Shown here piece by piece: positions 35,129 through 42,324 of a stretch of DNA of 64,000 nucleotides; within the stretch, counting starts at the first letter, position 1, and the number at the start of each line of letters is the position of its first letter. Source of the stretch: Verrucomicrobiota bacterium (GTDB lineage: Bacteria; Verrucomicrobiota; Verrucomicrobiia; Palsa-1439); NCBI GenBank assembly GCA_003152315.1, contig PLZV01000033.1:39689-103688 (forward strand), written 5' to 3'. The notes below the pieces were generated by a model. That model searched no databases, was not told the origin of the DNA, and saw nothing but the letters and a program-made list of their open reading frames with translations. Both the position numbers and the translations under genes were made by a program.

Positions 35129-36124
35129 CTACGGCAACGGCTTGCCTCCCACTTTCCCGCCAAGGCGCCGCATCGCCACTTCCTCGCCCAGGTTCAGCAC
35201 ATCATTAAAATACTGCACCATCTCCGTCTCCGTCGCCACATCCACCGCGTCGCGCTCGACCGCCGTCATCAACGCCTTGATCTCCTCCCGCCGCGAATCC
35301 AGTTCGACGTTCCGCATGGAAACCTCCGCGCCCGTCTGCCCTTCCACCCCCGCCGCCGTCGCCGCGCGCTCCACCGTCTCCCCCACCAACTCCGTCAGCA
35401 AATACATCGGCCGCTCCTGCATCGCCCGCGCCACCCCCAACAAAAACGGCGCCGCCGCCTTCTCAATCGGTTGCTCCGTCAACTCGCGCGCCATGCCGAC
35501 CGCTATCGTATCCGGCGCGAACCCCAGGCGCCGCGCCGCATAAGGCGAATACCCCGCCGCTTCCAACAAACGAATCCGCGCCCGCGCCGCCTCGCCCGCG
35601 TAATCGCGATAATGCGCCGTCCCCGGCGCCGGCAACTTCAACTCCGCAAACCCTTTCGACTCCCACTGCAACAATCTCAACTCCACCAGCCACGGCACCG
35701 CGTTGCCCTCGTCCTTTTTCTCCACAAAATGCAGCAACGGCAGCGCGACATCCTCGTCCCGCTGCTGCGCCGCCACGCACGCATACCGCAACGCCACCGC
35801 CACATTCGACCCGCTCGCCGCCAACGCCGACTCAAAGAGCGTCCGCTTCACAGTCCAGCCGCCCATCAACTCCGCCGCGCCCCATACCACCTGAAAATCA
35901 TTCGTCGCCTGCAACGCCGTCCGCTGGATCAACCCCCGATCGATCTGCGTCACCTTCATCAACTCCGCCGTCTGCAACTGACCCGTCGCCCGCCGCGCCC
36001 AATCCACCCGCCGAAAATCCTCATAAGTCGGCAACCCCTGCCCTGAACTCTTGGCAGTAAGAGCCGAAAACCCCAACCCGAGAACTCCAATAACCACCAA
36101 CAGTTTTTTTACGAATGTCTTAAT
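35129..36124 (-). CDS. Exported helical protein, probable ATT start
   Basis: About 331 residues. The ORF opens at 36289, but its first 55 codons are a copy of the palindromic hairpin element. The signal peptide reads IKTFVKKLLVVIGVLGLGFSALTAKS, so translation should begin at ATT 36124, which has GAAGGG 6 nt upstream. The mature protein is helical, with TPR-like stretches (ALAASGSNVAVALRYACVAAQQ). Family unknown. It probably forms an operon with the next gene, and the promoter copy at 36477 points at it. Confidence 0.6.
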   Translation of the reverse strand: MKTFVKKLLVVIGVLGLGFSALTAKSSGQGLPTYEDFRRVDWARRATGQLQTAELMKVTQIDRGLIQRTALQATNDFQVVWGAAELMGGWTVKRTLFESALAASGSNVAVALRYACVAAQQRDEDVALPLLHFVEKKDEGNAVPWLVELRLLQWESKGFAELKLPAPGTAHYRDYAGEAARARIRLLEAAGYSPYAARRLGFAPDTIAVGMARELTEQPIEKAAAPFLLGVARAMQERPMYLLTELVGETVERAATAAGVEGQTGAEVSMRNVELDSRREEIKALMTAVERDAVDVATETEMVQYFNDVLNLGEEVAMRRLGGKVGGKPLP

Positions 36125-36241
36125 GTGTCGCCCTTCATAGTAGCGCGGGCAGCTTGGCCTTCGTAGCGTCCTGCCCTGCACCCCAAAAACTTGCCAAAAC
36201 AAACCCAGTTTTCCATGAAACCGGCCCCAAATACCCCTTAA

Positions 36242-36364
36242 AATTGGGTTCGTTTTGGAAAACGAACCCAATTTTTTTTGCGATTTCAAGATTCATAAGT
36301 CCCTATCAAATAGGTGGATACGCTTCCATTTTTGAGAAATTGAATTGGGTTCGTTTCGCAGAAT
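36242..36364. repeat. Covarying hairpin element, unit 3 (inverted)
   Basis: Full palindrome with arms AATTGGGTTCGTTTT, then about 70 nt and the half-site AATTGGGTTCGTTTCGCA. Variable arm AATT on both sides. The flank ATATAGGCCCC matches unit 2 inverted. Confidence 0.8.
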
Positions 36365-36476
36365 CATATATAGGCCCCTCTTGGCCCTCGATGACGGCCT
36401 CGGTGGGGACGCACTGCCGCGCGTCCGCGCCTGCCTTTCGCCCCTTGCCCTTCGTGCCAAGCTGTCCATCTCTTAT

Positions 36477-36505
36477 ATCATACCACTATCGGAATCCGAT
36501 GTCCA
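36477..36505 (-). promoter_or_regulatory. Sigma70 promoter inside a 29-nt inverted repeat, right copy
   Basis: On the minus strand TGGACA, 17 nt, TATGAT, pointing left through hairpin unit 3 toward the exported-protein gene at 36124. Confidence 0.6.
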
Positions 36506-36609
36506 GCAGAATCGCATCGCCGTTGGTAGCCGCCCCTCCGGTGATTTCTGACTTGTTGCGCCCTCTCCGGGCTGTCAGGATACGTCTCACGGAAGGACTG
36601 GTCATCACT

Positions 36610-37272
36610 ATGAAACACACCCGTCTCGTTCGTCTCGCCGCACTCCTCTTTCTCACAGCGGCCCTCCACGCCAGCTATGCGGCAGAACCCGCCAACGTAA
36701 CCGCCGACGAGGCCCTCGCCCGACTCAAGGCGGGCAACGAACGCTTTGTCACGGGCAAGCTCATCCACCCGAACGTGGGCACCGATCGTCGCGCCGAGGT
36801 CGCCAAGGGACAAAACCCGTTCGCCATCATCGTCGGCTGCTCGGACTCGCGCGTCGGACCCGAGGTCGTGTTCGATCAGGGTCTCGGCGATATCTTCGTA
36901 ATCCGCACGGCGGGCAACGTCGTGGATGATGTCGCCCTCGGCAGTATCGAATACGCCGCCGACCATTTTGGCGTGCCGGTGATTCTCGTGCTGGGACACA
37001 CCCGCTGTGGAGCCGTGTCGGCCGCAGTCGCCGGCGGCCAAGCACCGGGACACGTCGCCTCCGTTGTCGAGAAGATCAAACCCGCAGTAGACGAAACCAA
37101 GGGCAAACCCGGCGACGCCGTGGACAACGCCGTCCGCGCCAACGTCCGCCACGTCGTCAATCAACTGCGCAACGCCACCCCGATTCTCTCCGCACTGGTC
37201 AAGTCAGGCAAACTCCGGGTCGTCGGCGCGTGCTACGATCTCGACACCGCCCGCGTCGACTTGCTGGAGTGA
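36610..37272 (+). CDS. Beta-class carbonic anhydrase, periplasmic
   Basis: Interconverts CO2 and bicarbonate. 220 residues from ATG 36610, where a signal peptide begins (LVRLAALLFLTAALHASYA). Zinc ligands and the Asp-Arg dyad: CSDSRVGPE near the start and HTRCGAVSAAV later; the AGNVVDD segment between them is typical. The ORF-track start at 36154 is rejected because that part is the hairpin element. Export suggests supply or trapping of inorganic carbon outside the inner membrane. Confidence 0.92.
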   Translation: MKHTRLVRLAALLFLTAALHASYAAEPANVTADEALARLKAGNERFVTGKLIHPNVGTDRRAEVAKGQNPFAIIVGCSDSRVGPEVVFDQGLGDIFVIRTAGNVVDDVALGSIEYAADHFGVPVILVLGHTRCGAVSAAVAGGQAPGHVASVVEKIKPAVDETKGKPGDAVDNAVRANVRHVVNQLRNATPILSALVKSGKLRVVGACYDLDTARVDLLE

Positions 37273-38081
37273 TGTTGAAGTTCTGCAGCACCCGATCCGA
37301 ACCGATCTTGTCTCCGCTGTAGCGGCGGTCTATGACCGCCGATTCACGTTCCGCTCGATTCCCCCGCCTGTCACCCCGAGCTTGTCGGAGCCGAGTTGGA
37401 CGAGACGCGCTTCAGTGATCTGAAGTGCAACGGTCTCTGTCGTCATTCGGACCGTCTCGCCGTCGGCAAATCCCGCCCGGTCACCTCTTTGAACTTCTTC
37501 CCGAAAATCCAATCCAGGTTTGCCAGATTGCGCGGGTACAGAGAAATAAACTTCACGCCAAGCTCGTGGTACTGTCGCATCTTCCACTTCATCGAGCGAA
37601 CGTATTTCGCCCGGTCACGTTCATCCCCGACATCGACCGTTCCCCAGGTGTGTCACCCTGAGCTTGTCGAAGGGTCTCTGTCGTTCGTCGTTCGTCCACA
37701 TTCCGCCGCGATTCACTCTCTCATCCCGACAGGAACTACTTCGCCACGCCAAAATCGTAGAGTTCAACATCGGCATGCTTGAGTGCCTCTCGCGACGCTT
37801 GCGTCTTGCAGTCACAATGACTGACAGATGGCGACAAATGCTAACGGCGTGCTAGACCCAACGCCGATTGCGCTGTTCATTTCGAGCGTTTTATCTACAC
37901 TGCCGGACGTGAAACGCCATGTGCAACCGCTCATGTCGATTGCTTCCTTCACCAGCAATGATGCCATCGAAAACACCTTGAGTGTTGTTGTGAAAGCTAC
38001 GAGCGGTGGCCCGTTGACCGCCAACTTGCTTGCAGTCAGAGAATCGGGTTTGAACCAATCCGAATCGACGGAGAAAGCCTT
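37273..38081. other. Gene-poor region with remnants
   Basis: Contains a 3' gene remnant (37443-37650), two copies of a CACCCTGAGCTTGTCGAAGG-like repeat (about 37374 and 37653) and a short ORF (37828) that overlaps the lipoprotein start but looks non-coding. Probable promoter of the lipoprotein near the right edge. Confidence 0.5.
37443..37650 (-). pseudogene. C-terminal remnant of an uncharacterised protein
   Basis: Reading leftward, about 65 codons encode DERDRAKYVRSMKWKMRQYHE, then LGVKFISLYPRNLANLDWIF and GKKFKEVTGRDLP before a stop. The aromatic, basic pattern is strongly protein-like, but the frame closes upstream within a common GAGCTTGTCGAAGG-type repeat, so the gene has lost its front. 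The ORF track does not list this frame. I do not recognise the family with certainty. Confidence 0.5.
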
Positions 38082-39134
38082 ATGAAATACTTATTTCTCG
38101 TATGTTTGGGCCTCCTATGCACGGGATGCGCCTCGACCTCCTTTTCTCGCTACGAGGGAACACAGATTGCGTGGCCGATTTCCCAAGGTTCATTTGTCCA
38201 ATCGGAAAAACATGGAGCTGACGTCATTCACGGTTTACCCACAAAACCCTACGAGGTCTTAGGATTCGTTGAAGGTTCAGGCATGGAAAGAATGAACGCA
38301 TACGGTGGACGGTCGATCTACAGTCCTGATGTTTTGCGTTCAATCGCGAAGAAAGCAAAAAAACGGGGCGCTGACGCGATTGTTATCCTCAGTTCCGAGC
38401 GCGAATTCGCTGGATTCTTCAATTATCACCAGAGCTATACCTCTCCGACGTATGCTTTCGGAACCGCAACGACAATGGGGTCTTTCACATCTGTAAACCT
38501 GCAATCATCCGGAGCTACTACAACGGGCTGGGGTTACAGTACGCCCATGTATGAAAGGCGTTTTAGTGCCATCGCCATCCGCTACATCGCGAATTACCCA
38601 GAACCTCGTTTTCTGGTTAACGGCCAACAAATGACTGCTGAACAATTGCGTGAGTATTATTATGCGAAAAATCCTGAGCAGAAAGGGCGTGAACCTCTGG
38701 TGAATTCGGTCACACCCTGGATCAAGTGGCCTCAATCGGAGACGCTGGACGGCGGGTTAGAATCTCTGGCTAGTCAGGTGCGTGAGGTGATAAAGACTGA
38801 AAGCCAGGACGACATGAACGGCACGTGGTACGGGTACTACACGCAAACCACTCAACTGGCAAATGGATCACCTACAACTGGATCTGCCCATCTTCGCGTC
38901 ACTTTTACTCAAGCGCAGAATAGGATCGTTGGTAACGGAAACTTGGATTCGGGAGAGACGATTTCCTTACAGGGCGATATTGAAGGCGCGAAGATTAGTG
39001 GTTCAGTTATCAACACAGCGTCTGGTAATCAATCAACCTTTAGCGGAACAGCCACTAGCCAGCAAATGACTGGCGACTTCTCCGGCGCGGGTTCAGGTCA
39101 AACCTTCAAAGGAGTATTCACGATTTACAGATAA
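38082..39134 (+). CDS. Outer-membrane-type lipoprotein, two-domain
   Basis: 350 residues, starts MKYLFLVCLGLLCTGCAST with a clear lipobox (LCTGC) and Ser/Thr after Cys. The first domain (YEVLGFVEGSG, then RSIAKKAKKRGADAIVIL) resembles the small alpha/beta folds of YbjQ-type or LptE-like lipoproteins. The C-terminal domain (MNGTWYGYYTQT to GVFTIYR) is beta-rich with repeated Gly-Thr strands. GGAG precedes the ATG. No catalytic motif is seen. Confidence 0.78.
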   Translation: MKYLFLVCLGLLCTGCASTSFSRYEGTQIAWPISQGSFVQSEKHGADVIHGLPTKPYEVLGFVEGSGMERMNAYGGRSIYSPDVLRSIAKKAKKRGADAIVILSSEREFAGFFNYHQSYTSPTYAFGTATTMGSFTSVNLQSSGATTTGWGYSTPMYERRFSAIAIRYIANYPEPRFLVNGQQMTAEQLREYYYAKNPEQKGREPLVNSVTPWIKWPQSETLDGGLESLASQVREVIKTESQDDMNGTWYGYYTQTTQLANGSPTTGSAHLRVTFTQAQNRIVGNGNLDSGETISLQGDIEGAKISGSVINTASGNQSTFSGTATSQQMTGDFSGAGSGQTFKGVFTIYR

Positions 39135-39146
39135 GTGGTCGAAGCC

Positions 39147-39251
39147 ATGTGCGGCCGCTTTACACGCAATGCCGATCTGAAACAGGTTCCCCCCGTCGAA
39201 TCGCCTCAGACGGCTCCGAGGGCTGCAATAGCCAGCAAAGCGCAGAAATGA
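39147..39251 (+). pseudogene. SRAP/YedK N-terminal remnant
   Basis: 34 codons reading MCGRFTRNADLKQV before running into unrelated sequence and a stop. MCGRFT is the invariant start of SRAP proteins, which crosslink abasic sites through Cys2. Only the first strand survives, so it is non-functional. Its tail joins a GCAATAGCCAGCAAAGCGCA sequence similar to one at 63370. Confidence 0.65.
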
Positions 39252-39260
39252 AGGTGCAAA

Positions 39261-39503
39261 ATGAACATAAGGGTGACTTTTTCAGAGAAAGACATGGTGC
39301 TCGCCGCAGTCATTAGGGCACTTGCCTTCAAGATAGCTGGCAGATCAACCACAACAGGAAGAACCGAAGACTTTCTGGCGGAGCACGGGTTCTATGACTA
39401 CGATTTTTCTCCCGGCCAATTGGAGAAATTCAAAGCATTCGTCAGAGATTATCTGCCAGAGAGATGGAACAAAACCCTTCAAATAACCGACGTCTCAAAT
39501 TAA
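39261..39503 (+). CDS. Small hypothetical protein
   Basis: 80 residues, not recognised. It starts MNIRVTFSEKDMVLAAVIRA and has a Tyr/Phe-rich middle (HGFYDYDFSPGQLEKFKAFV). AAGGT lies 6 nt before the ATG. No signal peptide or membrane segment. Its stop overlaps a possible start of the next small membrane protein. Confidence 0.5.
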   Translation: MNIRVTFSEKDMVLAAVIRALAFKIAGRSTTTGRTEDFLAEHGFYDYDFSPGQLEKFKAFVRDYLPERWNKTLQITDVSN

Positions 39504-39732
39504 CTCACTATCTCAGCGTAAGCGGATTATTCGAGCGACTGCTGGGCTTTTTAAGGGCCTGTCTGTGGTCTTGCTGCTAGTCGACGCTCTTTTCTACGCG
39601 GTATTTGCCAACCCCGCAAGTGACGACCTACCAAACAACTGGCTTCGGTTGTACGCTCTTATTATCGTGGCCTTGGCAGCGTTTTTCTATTGGGTCGGTA
39701 AGAGGCTAACCCGCAATCTGATTTCAAATTAG
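39499..39732 (+). CDS. Small two-helix membrane protein, possible ATT start
   Basis: About 77 residues, not in the ORF track because no ATG, GTG or TTG fits. From ATT 39499 it reads INSLSQRKRIIRATAGLFKG, a helix SVVLLLVDALFYAVFA, loop NPASDDLPNNW and a second helix LYALIIVALAAFFYWVG ending KRLTRNLISN. The amphipathic and positive-inside pattern is convincing; the start is not. An internal GTG would give a shorter protein lacking half of helix one. Confidence 0.45.
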   Translation: MNSLSQRKRIIRATAGLFKGLSVVLLLVDALFYAVFANPASDDLPNNWLRLYALIIVALAAFFYWVGKRLTRNLISN

Positions 39733-39760
39733 GACATTACCCCGCCTCTCCATACTCTCG

Positions 39761-39825
39761 CATTCGCATGGGCCTCCGAAGAACAGTAAGTTCAGGCCGA
39801 ATAGCTTTCGCCGTCAATGCAGCAG
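39761..39825. repeat. 65-nt direct repeat, copy 1
   Basis: About 89 percent identical by eye to 40094-40158, core GGCCTCCG and TTTCGCCGTCAATGCAGCAG. It lies 35 nt past the stop of the leftward zinc-ribbon gene. Confidence 0.8.
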
Positions 39826-39859
39826 CGCAACGGGTAGTGTCTTAATTTGAAAGCACGTT

Positions 39860-40027
39860 CTAAAATCTCACCGGTTGGTTAAGCCAGTGGATGATAATGA
39901 ACACGATTGTGATGGTGATTACTGCCGCCCAGATCAGCCGTCGAGCTCTACGCGTCTTGCCGCACTGGGGGCATGAAGCAGACGAACCGATCTGATTTCC
40001 GCATCCTGCGCATGTTACGAAAGCCAT
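39860..40027 (-). CDS. Tiny zinc-ribbon membrane protein
   Basis: 55 residues, too short for the track. CAGCG and CPQCG form a four-Cys zinc ribbon near the N terminus (MAFVTCAGCGNQIGSSASCP), followed by basic residues and one membrane helix (LIWAAVITITIVFIIIHWL). Ribbon-plus-helix proteins of this size are common and uncharacterised. No clear ribosome site; the intact motif and helix are the evidence. Confidence 0.6.
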   Translation of the reverse strand: MAFVTCAGCGNQIGSSASCPQCGKTRRARRLIWAAVITITIVFIIIHWLNQPVRF

Positions 40028-40093
40028 AATGTGAACGGGATCAGACCTGTATTCGTGACGAATTTACTTTCGCCGCAGTTGCTCCATCACTTG

Positions 40094-40158
40094 CAATCGC
40101 ATGGGCCTCCGGAGGACAGGAAGTCTAGGCCGAATAACTTTCGCCGTCAATGCAGCAG
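40094..40158. repeat. 65-nt direct repeat, copy 2
   Basis: Second copy, same orientation as 39761-39825. It ends 13 nt from the stop of the next leftward small gene. Confidence 0.8.
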
Positions 40159-40170
40159 GCGACCACAGAT

Positions 40171-40389
40171 TCACGACTTTTTATGGCGGGACCTCACGCG
40201 ATAACGCTTGGAAGCATTGAGTTCAGCCAATGCTTCGTCGGGCTGGATGAAAGCGACCCTACCATCTTTCCAAACCGACAGCGGCATCCGCCGTCGACGA
40301 TGGTCTTCGATCACTCCAGCAATGGCATCCCGCATGGCAGCCTCCGCCATGTCTGTCAGTGACATTCGATCAGTGCGCCTTCTCTTCAT
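40171..40389 (-). CDS. Small basic protein, paralogue A of a tandem pair
   Basis: 72 residues from MKRRRTDRMSLTDMAEAAMR, with GAGG 7 nt before the ATG. The core HRRRRMPLSVWKDGRVAFIQP matches paralogue B (HRRDGRPLAVWRNGKAVLVS), and both end in an R-x-R-SR-x-KKS-like tail. Small proteins with this GxPLxVWxDGKV core recur in bacteria, sometimes next to toxin genes, so an antitoxin-like role is possible. No toxin is seen here. Confidence 0.55.
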   Translation of the reverse strand: MKRRRTDRMSLTDMAEAAMRDAIAGVIEDHRRRRMPLSVWKDGRVAFIQPDEALAELNASKRYRVRSRHKKS

Positions 40390-40413
40390 GGCGTTGCCTC
40401 GCATGATAAAAAA

Positions 40414-40632
40414 CTACGACTTTCTACGGCGGCTGCGCATTCTGTAAGTTGCCGGGGTTCCACGAACGACGGTAGGCCTGCCCGCTGACACCAGCACGGC
40501 TTTGCCATTCCGCCACACTGCGAGCGGACGACCGTCGCGGCGATGTTGCGCCACGACCTTTGCCACGGCGGACTGTAAGGCAGCCAGCGCCTTTTGAGTC
40601 AGTGCGTTCTTCGATGTCTTCACCCTCTTCAT
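40414..40632 (-). CDS. Small basic protein, paralogue B of a tandem pair
   Basis: 72 residues from MKRVKTSKNALTQKALAALQ with GGAGG 5 nt upstream, the stronger site of the two. The core GRPLAVWRNGKAVLV is followed by a basic tail YRMRSRRRKS. It reads into paralogue A with a 24-nt gap, so the pair is an operon made by tandem duplication and divergence. Confidence 0.6.
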   Translation of the reverse strand: MKRVKTSKNALTQKALAALQSAVAKVVAQHRRDGRPLAVWRNGKAVLVSAGRPTVVRGTPATYRMRSRRRKS

Positions 40633-40786
40633 CGCTTCCTCCAAAGACTACCGATTTTTCCCGTTTCTGGCTACCGTCTTCCGTCTTCACTCCCTCCACT
40701 CCCCAATCCTCAATCCCCAATCCAAAATCCACAATCATTTCCCCCTTCCCCGCTTCCGTCCCGAATCCGCCTTTCAGGCATGCTCC

Positions 40787-41005
40787 ATGCACCAAAATAG
40801 GGTTGTGAGCGAAGCCGACCAACGTCCTGTTGACGAGTACCCCAATGAAGCGTGTCGCACATGTTATCTGGGTCACATCCTTAATCTGTCGGAATGTCTG
40901 GTAGATTGCCCAATTCAGTGTCCGTTTGTGAGGAGACATGAGCAGGAGTTTTTCTGTCAGCATCCCGACTGCCGGAAGTTCGAGAAATCAGTCCAGAAGC
41001 CCTAA
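40787..41005 (+). CDS. Cys-rich small protein (uncertain)
   Basis: 72 residues. ACRTCYLGH, CLVDCPIQCPF and FFCQHPDC place eight Cys at regular spacing, as in metal-binding domains. The start is doubtful: ATG 40787 lies in a low-complexity stretch and a GTG downstream (SEADQRPVDEY) may be real. Family not recognised. Confidence 0.35.
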   Translation: MHQNRVVSEADQRPVDEYPNEACRTCYLGHILNLSECLVDCPIQCPFVRRHEQEFFCQHPDCRKFEKSVQKP

Positions 41006-41173
41006 GAGTTCCTCAGGTGACCAGACATGATCGGCGCCGCCCGCCACCTTTGAATGATTATCGAAAATAGTCGATGCACTTCGCTCGATTCTGCCATAGC
41101 CACAGAAGCAGCCGCAGAACACCGCCCACGATTAGAAGTGGCACTGCAATTCTAACCCACAGCCACTATATCC

Positions 41174-41244
41174 CCCCGGTGGCCGGAGCGCTGGCGCTGG
41201 CCGGCGGAATCGCGCTGCTGCTCGGGGGATCCAAAGCGGCCTGA
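41174..41244 (+). pseudogene. DUF3185-like C-terminal remnant
   Basis: Encodes YIPPVAGALALAGGIALLLG before a stop, the C-terminal membrane helix of DUF3185-type small proteins. The front is missing; the flanking sequence is unrelated. Confidence 0.35.
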
Positions 41245-41269
41245 TGGCGAGGCTAAAGAGAGTCAACGG

Positions 41270-42091
41270 CTACGGTACCAGACGCACCCGATAATACCGC
41301 GTCGGACTGTTCGTCGCGCCGCCCACATCGAGGTAGTTGGTGGTCGTAAAGTCGCCACCCTTCGGAATGATGATCGGGCTGAGGTCGGTGAAGTTGCTGG
41401 AGTAGCTGCCAGAGGTCCCCGTCGTCGCCTGGACCACGTTGGTCTCGCCGCCCAGTGTCTGCCAGGTAATGAGCATGTCGTTGCCTTGCGGCGCGATACT
41501 GGTGATGTTGAAAAGACCCGGGACCGGCACGGGGTTCACGAAATACGCGTTCGCCTGCAGGCCGGAACCGTAATGATCGCCGGTAAAGTACACCTCACCG
41601 CCCAGGCCGATCAACAGTCGCATCGGTCCGGGAAAACCGACGGTGCCAAATGGTTCGACGGTCTTGTCATACGTGCCGCTGGCGATGTTGATGCTGAACC
41701 AAACCACGAATTCCATGTAGTAGTTGTTTCCTTTTCGCGGAATATTCGGCAGCTCGCCCGGATTGAAGTTGAAGAATCCACCGTCGTTCGATTCGGCGGT
41801 GATGCAGTAACCGGCGCGGATGCGCGCCAACGTCAAGCTGACGTCGATGGGACCCGTGTAAACCAGCTCATTGAAATTATAGACCTGAACAGCATTCGTT
41901 TGGCTGAGGGCGTCGTACACCACACCGGCGTTCGTGGGCACGTTGGCGATGGCCGCCGCGACCGAGGCTGCGTTGTTGGGAAAAGCTCCAAAGGCCGTGG
42001 GCGCGGCGTGGACTGGCGTAACAAATGCCACCGTCGAGACCAGCGCCAACAGACCTGCCCAGCGGTGCCATGCGTTCATTCGCGTAAACAT
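41270..42091 (-). CDS. Secreted RNase Sa/N1-like ribonuclease domain protein
   Basis: 273 residues with signal peptide (WAGLLALVSTVAFVTPVHA). The middle matches microbial guanyl-specific ribonucleases of the RNase Sa type: FNFNPGELPNIPRKGNNYYMEF where YYHEYTV carries catalytic Glu, MRLLIG in the place of RRIITG (one Arg kept), and EVYFTGDHYGSG where the catalytic His sits in TGDHYATF. Glu, one Arg and His are all present. A beta domain ending YYRVRLVP follows. GGAGG precedes the ATG. No barstar-like inhibitor is adjacent, consistent with export. Assigned from motif memory. Confidence 0.6.
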   Translation of the reverse strand: MFTRMNAWHRWAGLLALVSTVAFVTPVHAAPTAFGAFPNNAASVAAAIANVPTNAGVVYDALSQTNAVQVYNFNELVYTGPIDVSLTLARIRAGYCITAESNDGGFFNFNPGELPNIPRKGNNYYMEFVVWFSINIASGTYDKTVEPFGTVGFPGPMRLLIGLGGEVYFTGDHYGSGLQANAYFVNPVPVPGLFNITSIAPQGNDMLITWQTLGGETNVVQATTGTSGSYSSNFTDLSPIIIPKGGDFTTTNYLDVGGATNSPTRYYRVRLVP

Positions 42092-42324
42092 GTTTCGAGT
42101 ACCTCCTGCGATTCCCCGGGGAATATGAGCCAGTATCGTCCTGCAACCTTGGAGTCGTAGTAGACCAAAGCATCACTCACAAGTCCAGTAAATTCAGCCC
42201 TTCCAAGCCTGCAGGCGTTATTAGAGCGTGCTCAGGGTGCTGGTCGCGCGGACGCGCGGCAGCGCATCAGTCGAACGACGGTCGCCGACCGCCCGCTAGG
42301 TGGACAAGCAGCCCGAACGGCTCG

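Noticed and set aside
34631-36046. 471-aa Arg/His/Pro-rich ORF on the plus strand
   Set aside because: Antisense to two exported-protein genes; composition is typical of a shadow frame.
29760-36505. Inverted repeats as ends of a DNA transposon
   Set aside because: No transposase lies between them, no target duplication is evident, and both contain a promoter instead.
36154-36609. N-terminal extension of the carbonic anhydrase ORF
   Set aside because: Consists of the hairpin element and promoter repeat; the signal peptide starts at 36610.
37828-38085. 85-aa ORF overlapping the lipoprotein start by 4 nt
   Set aside because: The ATGA overlap is attractive, but the sequence has no hydrophobic core or ribosome site and lies in repeat-rich DNA; probably chance.
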